The notes: generated from the sequence alone by a model not told the origin. Shown: positions 31,439-39,979, counted from the first letter of the stretch. The stretch is 64,000 nt of DNA from Alkalimarinus sediminis (GCF_026427595.1 NZ_CP101527.1:2917001-2981000); one strand, 5' to 3'. Program-made: numbers and translations.

Positions 31439-31522
31439 ACCGCTAAGCAATTCGATTTTCCAACTAAGCAATCCCATGTACCAACTAAGCAATGACATGC
31501 ACCAACTAAGCAATGCCATGCT
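31439..31522. repeat. 21-base tandem repeats across a stop codon
   Basis: Three near-identical 21-base units (31460-31480, 31481-31501, 31502-31522; consensus CCAACTAAGCAATGNCATGYN) and one degenerate unit before them (31439-31459). The first unit read from the minus strand carries the last codons and stop of the peroxiredoxin-like gene. Because 21 is a multiple of three, every unit repeats an in-frame TAG stop. Confidence 0.85.
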
Positions 31523-32363
31523 GTTTTAAGACTTCAATAAACGTTTCTGGCTCCGGTCGCACGCGATAGTTATCGGTCAGGTCTGCAAATATTATAGTGC
31601 CGGTTTTATCAGTAATCAGCACCGTTGGCATAACCGTATCACTATCATAGCCTAAGACTTCCATACCTTTGGGCGTGCCATTTTCTGCAATAATGCCCAG
31701 TGTCTTAGCCGCTGAATTGCGAGGATCAACTAAAAACTTAAACGGCACATCAAATTTTTCTGCCAAGCCTCGTGTGTTTTCGTGAGGCTGAGGGCTAATC
31801 AAGGCAACGGTGACCCCTAAGCCTGCAAGCGTCTGATATTGACCAGCAACCTCCTTTATTTGCGCCATACATAGTGGGCACCAGTTTCCTCGATAAAAGA
31901 TCAACAGTGCTGGCCGACCTAATAATGAGTTTGAATTAAAGGTGTTTGCTAACTCATCTTGTAGCTCAAATTGCGGTAGTTTTTTTCCAGGTTTGAGCGA
32001 TACCGCCTCATCCCGTTGAAAGCGAGAGTACCAGAACAGATAGACGAGCAACCCAATACCTCCAACACCAAAAGCATAACCGTACTGCAACACTTGATCT
32101 GCTTCACCCCAACCGAGCACAATAGTGACACCACACCCGAGCCAAGCAACCCATTGAAACCCGAGCAGGTTTGGACTCGTGCGAACCACATCAGCCAGAA
32201 ACAACCTCGCAAAGAAAAACATCATCGGCCAAACCGCTATGGCCACTCCAACCCAACTACTATTGAACCCTTGTTGCCAGATGCCAACAGCAGCATGAAG
32301 CGAACTAATCATTAAAAGCGATACATACGCCGAGATAAACACAGATTTAAGTAAGTTGTTCAT
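31506..32363 (-). CDS. Membrane-anchored peroxiredoxin-like (AhpC/TSA-type) protein
   Basis: The 285-residue protein has four hydrophobic helices in its first 115 residues, then an AhpC/TSA thioredoxin-fold domain (about residues 125-285). The active motif is FYRGNWCPLCMAQ, with two cysteines three residues apart (CPLC). Classical peroxiredoxins have T-x-x-C; here the site reads N-W-C-P-L-C, the pattern of the peroxiredoxin-like/redoxin group. It could reduce peroxides or act as a thiol reductase, with the domain probably on the cytoplasmic or periplasmic face of the inner membrane. The C-terminus HGIA lies inside a 21-base tandem repeat. Confidence 0.8.
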   Translation of the reverse strand: MNNLLKSVFISAYVSLLMISSLHAAVGIWQQGFNSSWVGVAIAVWPMMFFFARLFLADVVRTSPNLLGFQWVAWLGCGVTIVLGWGEADQVLQYGYAFGVGGIGLLVYLFWYSRFQRDEAVSLKPGKKLPQFELQDELANTFNSNSLLGRPALLIFYRGNWCPLCMAQIKEVAGQYQTLAGLGVTVALISPQPHENTRGLAEKFDVPFKFLVDPRNSAAKTLGIIAENGTPKGMEVLGYDSDTVMPTVLITDKTGTIIFADLTDNYRVRPEPETFIEVLKQHGIA

Positions 32364-32407
32364 GGCTGAGTTTCCACTGCTCGATGAATATCATCAGTTG
32401 ACTTAAT

Positions 32408-32430
32408 AAAGTGAATCGTGGTTCACTTTA
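32408..32430 (+). promoter_or_regulatory. Palindromic operator candidate upstream of the TetR-aidB operon
   Basis: The sequence around 32408-32430 reads AAAGTGAA-TCGTGG-TTCACTTT, an 8-base perfect inverted repeat with a 6-base centre, 36 bases before the TetR start. A TetR dimer commonly binds such a site, so autoregulation is likely. Confidence 0.65.
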
Positions 32431-32465
32431 TTAAACGTAACGTATAAATTTGAAGGTGTATTCCA

Positions 32466-33095
32466 TTGGCCTATCGCGAGACAACAAAAACTATAACAAA
32501 AAAAGCCGAAGTCAGAGACAATATTCTGCTATCTGCTCGAAACCTTGTGTTACAGGGCGGCTTTCGCCTCGCCACTGTTAGTGCGGTTGCTGCAGAAGCA
32601 AAAATAGCCACTGGCACAGTGTATCGCTACTTCCCATCTAAGTCAGAACTTTTCTCAGAAGTATTTCGAGCGGCCACTGAGCTAGAGGTCAATAAGGTAG
32701 CAGAGGCCATTGATATAGATGCCCCTTTCACACAACGGCTAATCGCTGCAGTCAACTGCTTCTCGAAGCGAGCCCTCAAAGCACCCCGACTCGCTTGGGC
32801 GCTTATAGCAGAGCCTGTAGACCCTGTGGTAGACGCTGACCGTCTTCACTACCGTCAAGCCTACGCAGAGATATTTGAGCGCTTGATAGAAGAGGGCGTT
32901 AAGTCAGGCGAAGTTCCACCACAAAACAAATGCATTACCGCTGCGGCGTTAGTAGGGGCAATGGCAGAGTCATTAGTTGGGCCTCTATCACCTTCTAGTC
33001 ATACCGCCACATCTTCCATTGATAGAGATGCGCTAATCAACTCAATTGCCCAATTCTGTGTTCAAGCCGTAACAGGCCAGGAGACCCGTTTATGA
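32466..33095 (+). CDS. TetR family transcriptional regulator
   Basis: A 209-residue TetR-type regulator. The helix-turn-helix is VRDNILLSARNLVLQGGFRLATVSAVAAEAKIATGTVYRYFPSKSEL (residues about 15-61, shown by its key parts GGF, VSAVAAEA, ATGTVYRYF). The start is a TTG at 32466 preceded by GAAGGTG. Its TGA overlaps the ATG of the AidB-like gene, so the two are co-transcribed. It probably represses this operon, with fatty acids or acyl-CoA as candidate ligands. A perfect inverted repeat GTGAATC-like lies upstream at about 32411-32427 (AAAGTGAATCGTGGTTCACTTT), a likely operator. Confidence 0.85.
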   Translation: MAYRETTKTITKKAEVRDNILLSARNLVLQGGFRLATVSAVAAEAKIATGTVYRYFPSKSELFSEVFRAATELEVNKVAEAIDIDAPFTQRLIAAVNCFSKRALKAPRLAWALIAEPVDPVVDADRLHYRQAYAEIFERLIEEGVKSGEVPPQNKCITAAALVGAMAESLVGPLSPSSHTATSSIDRDALINSIAQFCVQAVTGQETRL

Positions 33096-34771
33096 GCTCG
33101 TCAAACGAGACCCACAACCCTTATTTTGCAACTACTCATGTCGTCGAAAATCAGCCCGTAGAGCTTGAAAACCTTAACCTGTTTGAGCAAGACAACGCCC
33201 TTAAAGAAGCCGTCGAACGAGAAGGAGCCGGCTGGGCTAGAGATGAAATATCAGCGTTTGGCCAAAAAGTTGGGCAAGCGAGCTATATAGAGCTTGGCTT
33301 TCAGGCCAACGAAAACAAACCAGTCCTCCATATCCAAGATCGCTTTGGCCATCGCATAGATCTGGTTAAATTCCACCCGGCCTATCATCAACTTATGAGA
33401 ACGTCGATCGAGAACGGACTTCACTCATCTCCATGGACAGACCCTAAGCCCGGCGCTCACGTCGCACGCACTGCTAAATGTTATCTGCAGAGTCAAATAG
33501 AAGCAGGCCATGGCTGCCCTATCACCATGACCTTTGCCTCCATACCCTCTATTAGACGACAGCCTGAACTGGCCAAAATATGGGAGCCTCTAATCACCTC
33601 CCGCCAGTACGACGAGCGTAACCTGCCAATCTCTCAAAAGACAGGCCTGACCATTGGTATGGCCATGACGGAAAAACAAGGGGGCTCCGATGTTCGCGCC
33701 AACTCAACCAAGGCCCACCCTGTGGGTCAGCCAGGTGCAGGTGAGCTATATGAGTTAATTGGTCATAAATATTTTGTTTCAGCGCCTATGTGTGATGCCT
33801 TTCTAGTACTCGCTCAAGCTCCTGGGGGGCTTTCGTGCTTTTTAGTACCTCGCTGGAATAGTGACGGCAGCAAAAACCCCCTTCAAGTACTCAGACTTAA
33901 AGACAAGATGGGTAATGTATCCAATGCCTCCAGTGAAACAGAGTTGCGTGGAGCACTCGGTTGGATGATCGGAGAAGAGGGTCAAGGAGTCAGAACCATT
34001 ATAGAAATGGTCTCGTTAACACGCTTTGACTGTATGATGGGGTCATCTTCAGGTCAACGCCTTGCGGTTGCTCATGCCACCCATCACTGCCATCATCGTA
34101 GCGCCTTTGGCAACAAATTAGATCAACAGCCCTTAATGCAAAATGTGCTCGCTGATTTAGCCTTAGAGCAGGAAGGCTCCCTAGCCTTCACCATGCGCAT
34201 GGCTCGTGCGCTCGACAACCAGCAGGACGAGTCGGAACAACTACTTATGCGTCTCGGTACAGCCGTTGGCAAGTACTGGATTTGCAAACGAACGCCTAAT
34301 CACGCCTATGAGGCCATGGAGTGTATCGGTGGCAGTGGCGTAATGGAAAACAGCATCTTTCCCAGAATGTTTAGAGAGTCTCCGGTCAACGCAATATGGG
34401 AAGGAAGCGGCAACGTTCAGTGCCTTGACCTATTGCGAGTGATGGCAAAGACACCTGCTGCCGTTGATGTTTTCTTTAACGAAATTGACAAAGCCAAAGG
34501 TGAAAACAGTACTCTCGACCAATACGTCTTGAGTCTCAAAAAAGAACTAACAAACCTTAACAACATTGAGTACCGTGCTCGTAATGTTATCGATCGTTTA
34601 GCATTGGCGTTTCAAAGCTCTTTATTGGTGCGCAATGGAAACCACGCTATCAGCGATCTCTTTTGTGCTTCTCGACTGACGGATAACGGCGGCCATAATA
34701 TTGGCACAATGCCTGCCAGTGGCGATTGTGCAGCAATCATTGATCGCGCAAGGCCCAAGCTGGAGGTTTAA
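33092..34771 (+). CDS. aidB: AidB-type acyl-CoA dehydrogenase
   Basis: A flavin-dependent acyl-CoA dehydrogenase of the AidB branch. AidB in E. coli is part of the Ada adaptive response and binds DNA. The 559 residues align along their length with E. coli AidB (541): NLNLFEQDNALKEAVEREGAGW, CPITMTFA, MAMTEKQGGSDV, LKDKMGN-SNASS, TRFDCMMGSS, GSGNVQCLDLLRV. Its role here may be lipid metabolism rather than alkylation repair because it is paired with a TetR regulator rather than Ada. Start ATG overlaps the TetR stop by four bases. Confidence 0.9.
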   Translation: MSSSNETHNPYFATTHVVENQPVELENLNLFEQDNALKEAVEREGAGWARDEISAFGQKVGQASYIELGFQANENKPVLHIQDRFGHRIDLVKFHPAYHQLMRTSIENGLHSSPWTDPKPGAHVARTAKCYLQSQIEAGHGCPITMTFASIPSIRRQPELAKIWEPLITSRQYDERNLPISQKTGLTIGMAMTEKQGGSDVRANSTKAHPVGQPGAGELYELIGHKYFVSAPMCDAFLVLAQAPGGLSCFLVPRWNSDGSKNPLQVLRLKDKMGNVSNASSETELRGALGWMIGEEGQGVRTIIEMVSLTRFDCMMGSSSGQRLAVAHATHHCHHRSAFGNKLDQQPLMQNVLADLALEQEGSLAFTMRMARALDNQQDESEQLLMRLGTAVGKYWICKRTPNHAYEAMECIGGSGVMENSIFPRMFRESPVNAIWEGSGNVQCLDLLRVMAKTPAAVDVFFNEIDKAKGENSTLDQYVLSLKKELTNLNNIEYRARNVIDRLALAFQSSLLVRNGNHAISDLFCASRLTDNGGHNIGTMPASGDCAAIIDRARPKLEV

Positions 34772-34897
34772 GTCGCAAAGTTAACGTTTATTTAACTTGC
34801 ATGCTTAACCTTGATCATTAGGATGCGCTATAGTCGAGCACCACTCACTGCACCCAGATGCTTCAAGCCAGTACTTTAGAGAACAAAAAGGTTAACT

Positions 34898-35938
34898 ATG
34901 AACGAAATCCAACGACAACAGAATCGCAGTAAATTCACTTTTGCATTTGCTGCGTTTGCGTTTGGCATGCTGATTTCAGCAACCATTATGAACGCCTCAA
35001 AAAGCCCCTCTGAAGAGCAGTCAGAAGCGCTGATATCCTATAAAGGTTCAGACTATACGTTGAGCGACCTGCCCTCTTCAGTCGCGATGCCATACTATGA
35101 GATGGAACACGAACATTTTGATAAACAGCGCGCATTTATGGAAGAGGCAGTACTTCAGCTAGTAGCGGCAGAAAAGGCCAAACAGGACAATATCAGTGAA
35201 AGAGAGGCTCTGGAGCAACTACTTACCATTACTCCACCCTCAGAAGATGAAATCAATGGATTCTTTGAAGCCAATAAAGATCGCATCAGCAAACCGCTCT
35301 ACGAAATTAAAGATGATATTAGTCAGTATCTAACGCAGCAAAAAGTCAGAGAGAAGCGCTTCGCCGTACTAGGCGAATTAGAGAGCAAAGGTGACTTTGC
35401 ACTTCTTATAAAGCCACCTAAGTCGCCAGCTGTTGCCATCGACACTGAAGGTTATCCGACCACCGGCAACCCTAATGCAAAAATCAAAATTGTTGAGTTC
35501 GCTGACTATCAGTGCCCTCACTGTAAAGACGCTAGCCACACTATGCACAAGCTGTTAGAACTGTATGGTGACAAGATTCAGCTAACCTATATGGACTTCC
35601 CAATTAACCGCTCAGGTATATCGAGAAAGGTCGCGGAAGGCGCAGTTTGTGCCGACCAACAAGGTAAGTTTTGGGAGTACAACAGCATGGCGTTTGCAGA
35701 GCAAGCACAGCTGAGCAATGAATCTCCGGCCAAGTTTGCTAATGAGTTACAACTGGATACCACCCAATTTGATACCTGCATCACCGCGGCAGAAACCATT
35801 AACAAGGTAAAGGCATCAGAGCTTCAAGCAATCGGCTTGGGTATTAGAGGCACACCCGCGATTTTCATCAACGGCAGAAAGCTTGAAGGCCATGCAGTGG
35901 ATCAGGCACTCATCCAAGCGGTAGAAGCACTGCTATAA
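34898..35938 (+). CDS. DsbA-like thioredoxin-fold protein with SurA-like N-terminal segment
   Basis: A 346-residue exported protein. One transmembrane or signal anchor (FAAFAFGMLISATIM, about residues 15-30) is followed by a helical region (about 50-165). Part of that region (EREALEQLL...PSEDEINGFFEANKDRI...YEIKDDISQYLTQQKVREKRF) looks like the SurA/PpiC chaperone linker segment, without a PPIase domain. The C-terminal 175 residues are a DsbA/thioredoxin domain with active site ADYQCPHC, and RGTPAIFINGRKL near the cis-proline. It probably acts as a periplasmic thiol oxidase or isomerase. It is a single gene. Confidence 0.8.
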   Translation: MNEIQRQQNRSKFTFAFAAFAFGMLISATIMNASKSPSEEQSEALISYKGSDYTLSDLPSSVAMPYYEMEHEHFDKQRAFMEEAVLQLVAAEKAKQDNISEREALEQLLTITPPSEDEINGFFEANKDRISKPLYEIKDDISQYLTQQKVREKRFAVLGELESKGDFALLIKPPKSPAVAIDTEGYPTTGNPNAKIKIVEFADYQCPHCKDASHTMHKLLELYGDKIQLTYMDFPINRSGISRKVAEGAVCADQQGKFWEYNSMAFAEQAQLSNESPAKFANELQLDTTQFDTCITAAETINKVKASELQAIGLGIRGTPAIFINGRKLEGHAVDQALIQAVEALL

Positions 35939-35960
35939 CCTGCTCAGCTCCCAGAAATAA

Positions 35961-35990
35961 TAAAGCCAGCTATTAACGCTGGCTTAACTA
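35961..35990 (+). terminator. Hairpin after the DsbA-like gene
   Basis: AAGCCAGC (35963-35970) pairs perfectly with GCTGGCTT (35978-35985) around a seven-base loop. The following T run is short, so termination efficiency may be low. Confidence 0.55.
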
Positions 35991-36083
35991 ATGCCATCAA
36001 GCAACGACTAGCAGATATCGTCTAGCCGCTGCGTACCTTCACAGACGTATTACGACGGATAGCACGTCACAACCGATCGTCGA

Positions 36084-37328
36084 TTACCATTGAATCGGTG
36101 CTTCGCTCGATCCCGCGGTAGGCCTTACCTCTTTACTTACAGGTGCACTGCGGCCTTCTCGCGCTTTTAACCGCACAACCGCCCCTTTCTGCACCTGTTT
36201 TATCTCACCATCAACTAACTCGGCAATCGCATACTTAGGTAGCACGCTGAGCACACTTAGCTCACCCAACCGGCTACCATCAACCTTAATCGGCATTCCG
36301 GTGTCTGGGTCGGTAATTTTTCGGCCTTTAGTGAATAGTTCAAAACGATCCCCCACTTTGACTCTATCCCCCCCCTGATTAAGATAAATTTCTGTTTTAC
36401 TGGCCACATCCATCACTTTCACTGGATAGATAACATCCATAACCCCTGAAACCACAATGCTAGCGACGGCATCGAGAGTAACCGTGTTCTTTTGACCTTT
36501 TTTACGAGGAAACTCTTCAGAAACCGTATCGGCCCACATCACCTTCTGAGTTGCCACTTCTATAACTTGATAAGAGAGATCTATTCGGTCAACCATTTTC
36601 GTCTCTGTCATACCGTAGAAAGTCGATCTCTCAACCTTAGTAGACAGATCAAAGATATTACCAACCACCATAAAGTCAGCACCTAACACCTGCCCAAGTC
36701 GACCGGCTTCACTTGCAGGCACGTTTTTGGAGGACAACAGCTTGGTTTCTGACTCAAACTCTTCACCGTAGTCTCGGTTGAGCACCGAAAACTTTCTAGA
36801 CTGAGTAAACTCTGATTGAATACGGTCTTTAAGTCGTCTCGATAGTTGGTAGGCATTCGTCGTTTTACCTTGGTCGTTGACTGCGAAAGTAGCCGTCGCA
36901 AACCTAAACGGCATTATCGCGATGCTTTTACGCGTATCATTCTTGATATCGGACTGAAATTTAGGAATATTCGCTAAAACAATCACCTCCCAAGAACTTT
37001 TGCCCGCTTGAGGTTTTATAACTTCAACCACCTCATAAGAGTCTACCCAACCTTTTGACCGTGTATAGATATCTTCTTTAACGCCCGCCTTTGCCGTTGT
37101 GGTTTCAGAAGACCCCGTAGCAATCTGCTGAAACTCCATCTGCAGCTGCTTTTCAGTGCCAATTTCCAATCCTCGCACTTGTCTAACTGCTTCAAGTAGT
37201 GCCGCTGCCAATGCCTCTTGGTAACTCGAGCCATAACCAGAGGTTTGGCGAGACTCCATAACCGTTTTGGCCGATGCTGACAACGTGAACAACATACCCA
37301 GCAGTGCGTAACAGAGTATTTTATTCAT
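36084..37328 (-). CDS. FlgT-like three-domain exported protein
   Basis: A 414-residue periplasmic protein with a signal peptide (LLGMLFTLSASA). Three regions can be seen: an N-terminal LPP20/FlgT-N-like helix-strand domain (SYQEALAAALLEAVRQVRG, about 35-55), a middle TolB-N/CsgG-like domain (SIAIMPFRF, FSVLNRDYGEEF, GQVLGADFMVVGNI), and a C-terminal SH3-like domain (VKVGDRFELFTKG, LGELSVLSVLPKYAIAEL). This is the order known in Vibrio FlgT, the flagellar H-ring protein, but no flagellar gene is present. The start is ATG 37328, one base past the upstream stop; a further ATG at 37445 in the same frame is inside the upstream gene. Last gene of the five-gene envelope locus. Confidence 0.75.
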   Translation of the reverse strand: MNKILCYALLGMLFTLSASAKTVMESRQTSGYGSSYQEALAAALLEAVRQVRGLEIGTEKQLQMEFQQIATGSSETTTAKAGVKEDIYTRSKGWVDSYEVVEVIKPQAGKSSWEVIVLANIPKFQSDIKNDTRKSIAIMPFRFATATFAVNDQGKTTNAYQLSRRLKDRIQSEFTQSRKFSVLNRDYGEEFESETKLLSSKNVPASEAGRLGQVLGADFMVVGNIFDLSTKVERSTFYGMTETKMVDRIDLSYQVIEVATQKVMWADTVSEEFPRKKGQKNTVTLDAVASIVVSGVMDVIYPVKVMDVASKTEIYLNQGGDRVKVGDRFELFTKGRKITDPDTGMPIKVDGSRLGELSVLSVLPKYAIAELVDGEIKQVQKGAVVRLKAREGRSAPVSKEVRPTAGSSEAPIQW

Positions 37329-37329
37329 C

Positions 37330-38772
37330 TTAAAAGCTCGCATCTGACTCAAAGTCAGCACTCTGATGCATGTTATTTTGTGGTGCTGCAGGCTTTGGTT
37401 TTGCGGGTTTGGCAGGCGCTTTATTAAACTTCTGAGTTGCAGCATCGCGAGTGAATGGGCTCCACATCAGCACCTCTCCAACAATTAGATGGCCGGTATC
37501 AGGGTGATTTGCAGTCCAAGTTTTAATCGTGGTCATACCGGTTATTTTTGTACGGCTATTTTGCTTAACATAGTTATCAATCAGCTTACCCACATTAACT
37601 TGTTGCTCTTCAGTTTGAATACCGTCTTCTACTATCTGGTTGATCTGAGTGCTACTTAACAGCTGAGTTTTATCCTCTAGCGCTACAGTGGCATTAACAA
37701 ACTCTGAAAATTGCGCCGATGCGAAACTCTGAGCAGCACTTTTAGCTGCCTTTACTGCCATATCCACTTTAAATTTCGAATCGTTGCTAGTGGCACGAAC
37801 ACCCGACTGCCCAAAAGCCACAAGGGCAGGATTACCAAATTGATCAGTTAAAATACGCACGCCATGTTGAAAAATATAGTTTTTCTTATCGCCTACACTC
37901 GCCTCGATTTGCTCTGCTACACTAGGCTTACCGGCAATAGGCTGACTCTTTGACGCACTTTTGCCTCTGGAGATCTCTTTAGCTTGATCTTCAAGCTTTT
38001 GAGAGTAAACAATGATCACCCCTACCGACTTCTGATCTTCAAATGATGCCAATGTTCTAACCCCTGCAACATTAGAAAGCGCTTTTACACTGATAGTCTT
38101 TTGAAATGAGTCCTCTGCAAGACGCTTTTTCTCAGCGGCCCCAAATTTTGATGGGTCTTGTCCTGCTTCTGCTAGTAGTTCATCAAGCTTAGTTTCAGCC
38201 AAGGTCGCTATTTTGTCTGTCATACGGTTCAAATAGTCATCATTAGCAGCCGCTTGCTCTGGATCAAAGTCTCGTTCATCCTGAAAAAATCGCTGCATAG
38301 ATTCAGAAGCAATCTGACGTCTCTTGCTCTTCACAAACTCACCTTTAGCCGCTAATAATGCCGACTCAAAAGCCGCTACTCGAGCATCAGCAAAGGCGAC
38401 ATCCGTGGGTGACAGACTAATATTGGCTTGACCCCAGCCAATGTAGTACTGCTTTACCGGTGCACCTTGGTCGTTATATTTGATATTTTGGCCAAGCTTC
38501 ATACCCCGCTTAGATAGATAGTTGTCACGCTTTATCTCCAGATCGTTAGCCGAGAGCTGATCTGCAATTGGGAACATATTGGATGGGTTGGTGCTCTGTA
38601 CCTCAATAGACGAATTACTCCCTGTTGAGTCTGCGGCTTCGTTACTGCCGCTAGTCTGCACATTTAATAGCTGAGGGGCTGCAGGTATTTGACCGGCTGA
38701 TGTATCCGCCACAGATAAGCCTGATATTGCCATCAATACCGCAGTCAAACTCAATTGTTTTGCCGTCTTCAT
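37330..38772 (-). CDS. Exported LPP20/FlgP-like protein of the Lpo locus
   Basis: A 480-residue exported protein with a signal peptide (LSLTAVLMAISGLSVA). The middle contains a helix-rich, LPP20-like domain (VAFADARVAAFESALLAAKGEFV, then TISVKALSNVAGVRTLASF and VGVIIVYSQKLE); a C-terminal Lys/Pro-rich tail (PAKPAKPKPAAP) follows. I recognise it as the uncharacterised protein often found after LpoB-like genes in Vibrio and Shewanella; no function is known to me. The start is ATG 38772, preceded by AAGGATG; an ATG at 38790 is an alternative. Only one base separates it from the FlgT-like gene. Confidence 0.65.
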   Translation of the reverse strand: MKTAKQLSLTAVLMAISGLSVADTSAGQIPAAPQLLNVQTSGSNEAADSTGSNSSIEVQSTNPSNMFPIADQLSANDLEIKRDNYLSKRGMKLGQNIKYNDQGAPVKQYYIGWGQANISLSPTDVAFADARVAAFESALLAAKGEFVKSKRRQIASESMQRFFQDERDFDPEQAAANDDYLNRMTDKIATLAETKLDELLAEAGQDPSKFGAAEKKRLAEDSFQKTISVKALSNVAGVRTLASFEDQKSVGVIIVYSQKLEDQAKEISRGKSASKSQPIAGKPSVAEQIEASVGDKKNYIFQHGVRILTDQFGNPALVAFGQSGVRATSNDSKFKVDMAVKAAKSAAQSFASAQFSEFVNATVALEDKTQLLSSTQINQIVEDGIQTEEQQVNVGKLIDNYVKQNSRTKITGMTTIKTWTANHPDTGHLIVGEVLMWSPFTRDAATQKFNKAPAKPAKPKPAAPQNNMHQSADFESDASF

Positions 38773-38846
38773 TGTTTCATCCTTAATCATGAGTGGTTAT
38801 CTACTGAACGCCTGTTATCTAATATTCATTACTAAAAACCAAAAAA

Positions 38847-38891
38847 CCGAAGCCTCACAGAGACTGCATCCCTTAAAGAACTTCGGCTTAT
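38847..38891 (-). terminator. Possible terminator or attenuator between LpoB-like and LPP20-like genes
   Basis: On the minus strand CCGAAG and CTTCGG form a stem around a loop of about 30 bases, followed by a T-rich run. The long loop makes it weak. It sits in the 142-base gap that splits the five-gene locus, so it may lower expression of the last two genes. Confidence 0.45.
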
Positions 38892-38914
38892 TGAGTGGTA
38901 ATTGGTTCTAGTGG

Positions 38915-39511
38915 TTATAGCGACATAAATGACTTTTCGCCAGTCTTACGAATCTCTTTCTCACCAGCCCACTCCATGATGCCACTCTCAAGATTGACTA
39001 ACTTAAGTGTAAACTTGTAGTAAACATCTTGAGCGTCACTGTTGCGCTTAACGATGCTAGACATATTACCGTACAGCATAAACTCAGCTCCGGTTTGCTT
39101 GCCAAACGCAGCCGCCTTTGATGGATCAACCATACCGCTATCCATCTGGAACTTTAATTGCTCCTGTACTGCTTTTACCGCGGTCATATCAACAAAACGG
39201 AATTTTCCTGATTGCAGCAGTTTAGTTTGAACGGTATCTGTAATGGATTCGGTGTCAATATGCTCTGTTGTTTTGTTTTTAATCTTATCAACAAATACCA
39301 CAGGGCGACGAGTAGAGGTCATCTGTACGATCGGTGGAAAAGTCACCAAGTCGTCCACTAACTTGGCCGCGATAGATTGAAGGTCGGTAGAGCCAAAACC
39401 CAGCGTGGTGGTTTCTACCGCGGTAGCATCACCATATTGTATTTTTTTACCACTACAAGAGGCCAGCATAAGCCCCATTAGAACAACAGCAAACAACTGT
39501 ATTAATTTCAT
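38915..39511 (-). CDS. LpoB-like outer-membrane lipoprotein
   Basis: LpoB in E. coli is an outer-membrane lipoprotein that activates PBP1B. The 198-residue protein has a lipoprotein signal peptide (lipobox LASC) and the TolB-N-like LpoB fold: RRPVVFVDKIKNKTTEHIDTE, LQSGKFRFVDM, GAEFMLYGNMSSI, and GIMEWAGEKEI near the end. Only about 25 residues separate the lipidated cysteine from the folded domain, much shorter than the proline-rich linker of E. coli LpoB. The start is ATG 39511, five bases after GGAGAA. It follows the ycfL-like gene, as in E. coli. Confidence 0.85.
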   Translation of the reverse strand: MKLIQLFAVVLMGLMLASCSGKKIQYGDATAVETTTLGFGSTDLQSIAAKLVDDLVTFPPIVQMTSTRRPVVFVDKIKNKTTEHIDTESITDTVQTKLLQSGKFRFVDMTAVKAVQEQLKFQMDSGMVDPSKAAAFGKQTGAEFMLYGNMSSIVKRNSDAQDVYYKFTLKLVNLESGIMEWAGEKEIRKTGEKSFMSL

Positions 39512-39538
39512 TTTTTTCTCCATTTCTTAGTGATTTGT

Positions 39539-39940
39539 TCAATCCTGAACCAGGATTTTAAACGAGTTTACAGTAGGGTTTGGCGCTACACCCTGAACCG
39601 TTTTACTCTCATGAGGGGTAATACTTAGCGGTTGCCAAGGTCGCCCATCAATGGCTACCTCGAAACCATTCTTATCTAGCCACTTAAATTTATATTGAAA
39701 GTTTAACTGACTGCCAGAGTCGTTTTTAATTGAAGCCTGCGCTTTCAGTAGATTACCCACAAACGCCGTTTTGGTATCAACAATAGATAAACTATCCGAT
39801 AGCAAACCGCTATTTGACTCGATGATTTGCGTAGTCCCATCATCATTAACGGTGACCGTTGCCGTTTCATTGACTGCGCACCCCACTATAAATGAGGACA
39901 ACCCTGCCAACGCTATAGTATTTAAGATAACCCTACGCAT
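39539..39940 (-). CDS. ycfL: YcfL-like lipoprotein
   Basis: A 133-residue lipoprotein with lipobox FIVGC (lipid Cys about 21) and the DUF1425 beta-sandwich: FVGNLLKAQASIKNDSGSQLNFQYKFKWLDKNGFEV, closing with PNPTVNSFKILVQD. In E. coli, ycfL lies next to lpoB (ycfM). The protein probably sits in the outer membrane with LpoB; its role is unknown. It is 27 bases upstream of the LpoB-like gene. Confidence 0.85.
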   Translation of the reverse strand: MRRVILNTIALAGLSSFIVGCAVNETATVTVNDDGTTQIIESNSGLLSDSLSIVDTKTAFVGNLLKAQASIKNDSGSQLNFQYKFKWLDKNGFEVAIDGRPWQPLSITPHESKTVQGVAPNPTVNSFKILVQD

Positions 39941-39979
39941 CTCCTGCTCCTTTGTGCGTTTATTTAATTTAATGAGTCG

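Noticed and set aside
37329-37445. Longer form of the FlgT-like protein starting at 37445
   Set aside because: The extension would overlap the upstream gene by more than 100 bases and precede the signal peptide; the ATG at 37328 gives a clean signal peptide.
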